Part shown: one piece after another, positions 62,368-64,000 of the stretch
How the letters are laid out: each line of letters starts with the position of its first letter
Position numbering within the stretch: the first letter of the stretch is position 1
DNA from: Porticoccaceae bacterium
GTDB lineage: Bacteria; Pseudomonadota; Gammaproteobacteria; Pseudomonadales; Porticoccaceae
Reading direction: 5' to 3'
DNA length: 64,000 nt
Assembly: GCA_018663035.1 (NCBI GenBank)
Contig: JABJEX010000014.1
Location: 1-64,000, forward strand
The notes under the pieces: generated by a model
The model's input: only the letters and a program-made list of their open reading frames with translations
Told to the model about the DNA's origin: nothing
Database searches by the model: none
Program-made: the position numbers and the translations under genes

Positions 62368-62706
62368 CTATTGGTCACCAACCGATGAGTCGTCGCCCAT
62401 GGCTTCGTCGATCAGTGGTTTAAGCTCGCCCTTCTCGTGCATCTCTGTGATGATATCGCAGCCACCAATCAGCTCACCATTAACCCATAGTTGAGGAAAG
62501 GTCGGCCAATTTCCGTAGGTGGGAAGATTTGATCGAATCTCAGGGTTAGACAGTACATCCACATAAGCGAAACGCTGACCACAACCCATCAATGCCTGAA
62601 CAGTGCGCGCAGAGAACCCACATTGAGGCTGATTTGGCGAACCCTTCATATAAAGAAGTACTGGGTTATTTTCCACTTGATCGCGGATAGTTTCCATAAT
62701 GTCCAT
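62368..62706 (-). CDS. grxD: Monothiol glutaredoxin (Grx4 type)
   Basis: The 112-residue protein carries the monothiol CGFS active site in GSPNQPQCGFSARTVQAL (Cys near residue 30), preceded by VLLYMKG, and the TFPQLWVNGELIGGCDI glutathione-binding block. It carries [2Fe-2S] clusters in assembly and iron regulation. ATG 62706 with GAGG upstream is chosen; the frame extends to 62721. Confidence 0.95.
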   Translation of the reverse strand: MDIMETIRDQVENNPVLLYMKGSPNQPQCGFSARTVQALMGCGQRFAYVDVLSNPEIRSNLPTYGNWPTFPQLWVNGELIGGCDIITEMHEKGELKPLIDEAMGDDSSVGDQ

Positions 62707-62848
62707 TAAGACTGGCCTCAAAAGATTGATAACGATTTAGGGCGGCAAGTTTACCAATTTCACAGCGCCTCTTATAGGGCTGAGGGTGATTTATTTTGGC
62801 TTACGCAGCTCCGTTTTGGGCAGGACTATGAACCTCGCATTATTATTG

Positions 62849-62873
62849 AATGCAAATGAGAACGATTTGCATT
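62849..62873. promoter_or_regulatory. Fur-type operator
   Basis: A perfect inverted repeat AATGCAAAT (62849-62857) and ATTTGCATT (62865-62873) brackets a GAGAACG spacer. The inner part AATGAGAACGATTTGCATT closely matches Pseudomonas-type Fur boxes. It overlaps the -35 of the porin promoter, the usual layout for Fur repression. Confidence 0.75.
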
Positions 62874-62895
62874 TGCGTTAAAAAATAGCTATAGT
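62867..62895 (+). promoter_or_regulatory. Predicted sigma-70 promoter of the porin gene
   Basis: TTGCAT (62867-62872) and TATAGT (62890-62895) are separated by 17 bp, about 50 bp ahead of the porin start codon. The -35 is inside the Fur-like operator. Confidence 0.65.
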
Positions 62896-62950
62896 TCCCG
62901 CCTCTTCAGAACATCTATCTGGGTTTTATTAAAGTTAAGGAGCAACACAG

Positions 62951-64000
62951 ATGAACAAAAAGCTATTGGCGTTGGCCGCCGGCTTATGTCTTACCTCAAC
63001 AGTTCAGGCTGAAACACCCAGTCTTGAACAACTGTGGCAGCTAGTGAAGGATCAACAGGCTGAGATCGAAGCCCTGAAAAGTCAGATTAAAGACAACGAT
63101 ATAAAAACAGAAGCGACAATCAGCGCTGTTGAGCAGTTTACTGTCACTCCCGTAAAGACCAGTAAAACAAAAATCGGTGGGTATGGTGAGGTGCATTACA
63201 ACAACCTTGAGAATGACAATGCAACTGGCACTATAGACGCAGTCGATTTTCATCGCTTTGTGATGTTTACAGGTCATCAATTTACAGACAACATTCGATT
63301 TTTCTCGGAGCTAGAGTTAGAACACAGTATTGCCGGTGAAGGTAAAGCGGGTGAGATCGAGTTGGAGCAAGCCTATATTGAATGGGATGCAACGGAAAAT
63401 CTCTCCGCAAAAGCTGGTCTTTTTCTAATGCCAGTTGGCATCCTAAACGAGACTCACGAGCCTGAAACCTTTTACGGAACCGAACGCAATAATGTTGAAA
63501 AAAATATTATCCCTGCCACCTGGTGGGAAGCTGGAGGCGCGGTTAGTGGCGAACTGCTGCAGGGCTTGAGTTTTGATGTCGCTGCCCATTCCGGGCTCTA
63601 CATAGCGGAGGGGAAGTACAAACCCCGCGATGGTCGTCAGAAAGTTGGCAAGGCAAAAGCTGACAATATGGCATTTACTGGCCGACTGAAATATACCGCT
63701 ATTCCAGGCTTAGAACTGGCGGCATCTGTCCAATATCAGGCTGACGTTCGTCAGGGCGAAGGCGCGTCAATCGATGGTACTCTTTTCGAAACTCATGTTG
63801 CCTGGCAGGCTGACGATTTCCAGTTGCGTGCACTATATGCCCAGTGGGAGTTTGATGAAGTTTTGAATGCTACCAAAGCCGGTGCGAGCGAACAGAATGG
63901 TTTTTACATTGAGCCTTCCTACAGGCTAAGTGAAAATTTTGGTTTATTTGCTCGCTACAGCCATTGGGATAACACCGCGGGGGCTCAGGTAGATTCCAAA
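62951..64000 (+). CDS. Outer-membrane porin, probably iron-repressed, 3' end beyond window
   Basis: ATG 62951 follows AAGGAG (62937-62942) and opens a frame that runs to the window edge, at least 350 codons. It has a signal peptide (KKLLALAAGLCLTSTVQA), a short coiled-coil (LWQLVKDQQAEIEALKSQI), then barrel strands starting IGGYGEVHYNNL and including FRHFVMFTGHQFTDNIRFFSELELEHSIAGEG-like segments. The N-terminal coiled-coil plus barrel resembles phosphate-selective/OprO-type porins, but substrate cannot be read from sequence. The Fur-type operator suggests expression in low iron. Confidence 0.85.
   Translation, partial: MNKKLLALAAGLCLTSTVQAETPSLEQLWQLVKDQQAEIEALKSQIKDNDIKTEATISAVEQFTVTPVKTSKTKIGGYGEVHYNNLENDNATGTIDAVDFHRFVMFTGHQFTDNIRFFSELELEHSIAGEGKAGEIELEQAYIEWDATENLSAKAGLFLMPVGILNETHEPETFYGTERNNVEKNIIPATWWEAGGAVSGELLQGLSFDVAAHSGLYIAEGKYKPRDGRQKVGKAKADNMAFTGRLKYTAIPGLELAASVQYQADVRQGEGASIDGTLFETHVAWQADDFQLRALYAQWEFDEVLNATKAGASEQNGFYIEPSYRLSENFGLFARYSHWDNTAGAQVDSK

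Noticed and set aside
63041-63280. Minus-strand frame within the porin
   Set aside because: It is the complement of the porin coding sequence, which has signal peptide, ribosome-binding site and promoter.

Overview
The window is chromosomal DNA from a gammaproteobacterium with roughly 47-50% GC by eye. Several neighbourhoods are classic gammaproteobacterial ones: nadD-rsfS-rlmH-mrdA-rodA-mltB-rlpA-dacA-ybeD-lipB-lipA; pyrG-kdsA-eno-ftsB-ispD-ispF-truD-pcm-nlpD-rpoS; algR-hemC-hemD-hemX-hemY divergent from argH; cyaY divergent from lptM-lysA-dapF; and rpsP-rimM-trmD-rplS beside ffh. The algR-hemC linkage resembles Pseudomonas and Cellvibrio relatives. Very tight packing, including stop codons shared between convergent genes, suggests a compact marine lineage such as SAR92/Porticoccaceae. 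The lineage is an inference, not read from a marker gene. I see no rRNA, tRNA, CRISPR array, phage or insertion sequence.

Layout. 1-4.2 kb: partial acyltransferase, prfC, hemH and a sirtuin. 4.2-15.5 kb: proA, then the NAD / ribosome-maturation / cell-elongation / lipoate run, which looks like one or a few long operons. 15.5-22.5 kb: dinB, a two-gene RND efflux system and an unusual TonB-domain protein. 22.6-34.7 kb: ppa convergent with the long minus-strand run tilS, pyrG ... rpoS. 34.6-43.1 kb: yheU, a methyltransferase, trmL, fldB, a MnmC lacking its methyltransferase half, and the haem genes with an AlgR-like regulator. 43.2-50.5 kb: argH, cyaY, lptM-lysA-dapF-DUF484 and rnr. 50.5-52.7 kb: a decayed locus where the back half of a hybrid histidine kinase abuts, out of frame, the front half of a secreted protein that keeps a perfect CRP-type operator. 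52.7-60.6 kb: rplS operon, ffh, a cytochrome-assembly-like membrane protein, a CorC-like transporter, a gamma carbonic anhydrase and two Nudix hydrolases. 60.6-64 kb: a small outer-membrane barrel, peroxiredoxin, grxD and the start of a porin behind a Fur-type operator.

Most genes are housekeeping and cooperate as expected: lateral wall synthesis and remodelling (mrdA, rodA, mltB, rlpA, dacA), lipoate (lipB, lipA), isoprenoids and KDO, haem (hemC, hemD, hemX, hemY, hemH), lysine/DAP (lysA, dapF) and translation. I found no convincing wholly new multi-gene system. The most informative oddities are: an AlgR-like regulator whose phosphoacceptor Asp is Lys and whose partner kinase gene is missing from its usual slot; the deletion junction at 52.13 kb with its orphan CRP site; MnmC reduced to its oxidoreductase domain; loss of surE and xerC from their usual slots; and three convergent gene pairs that overlap by the same TTAG tetranucleotide.
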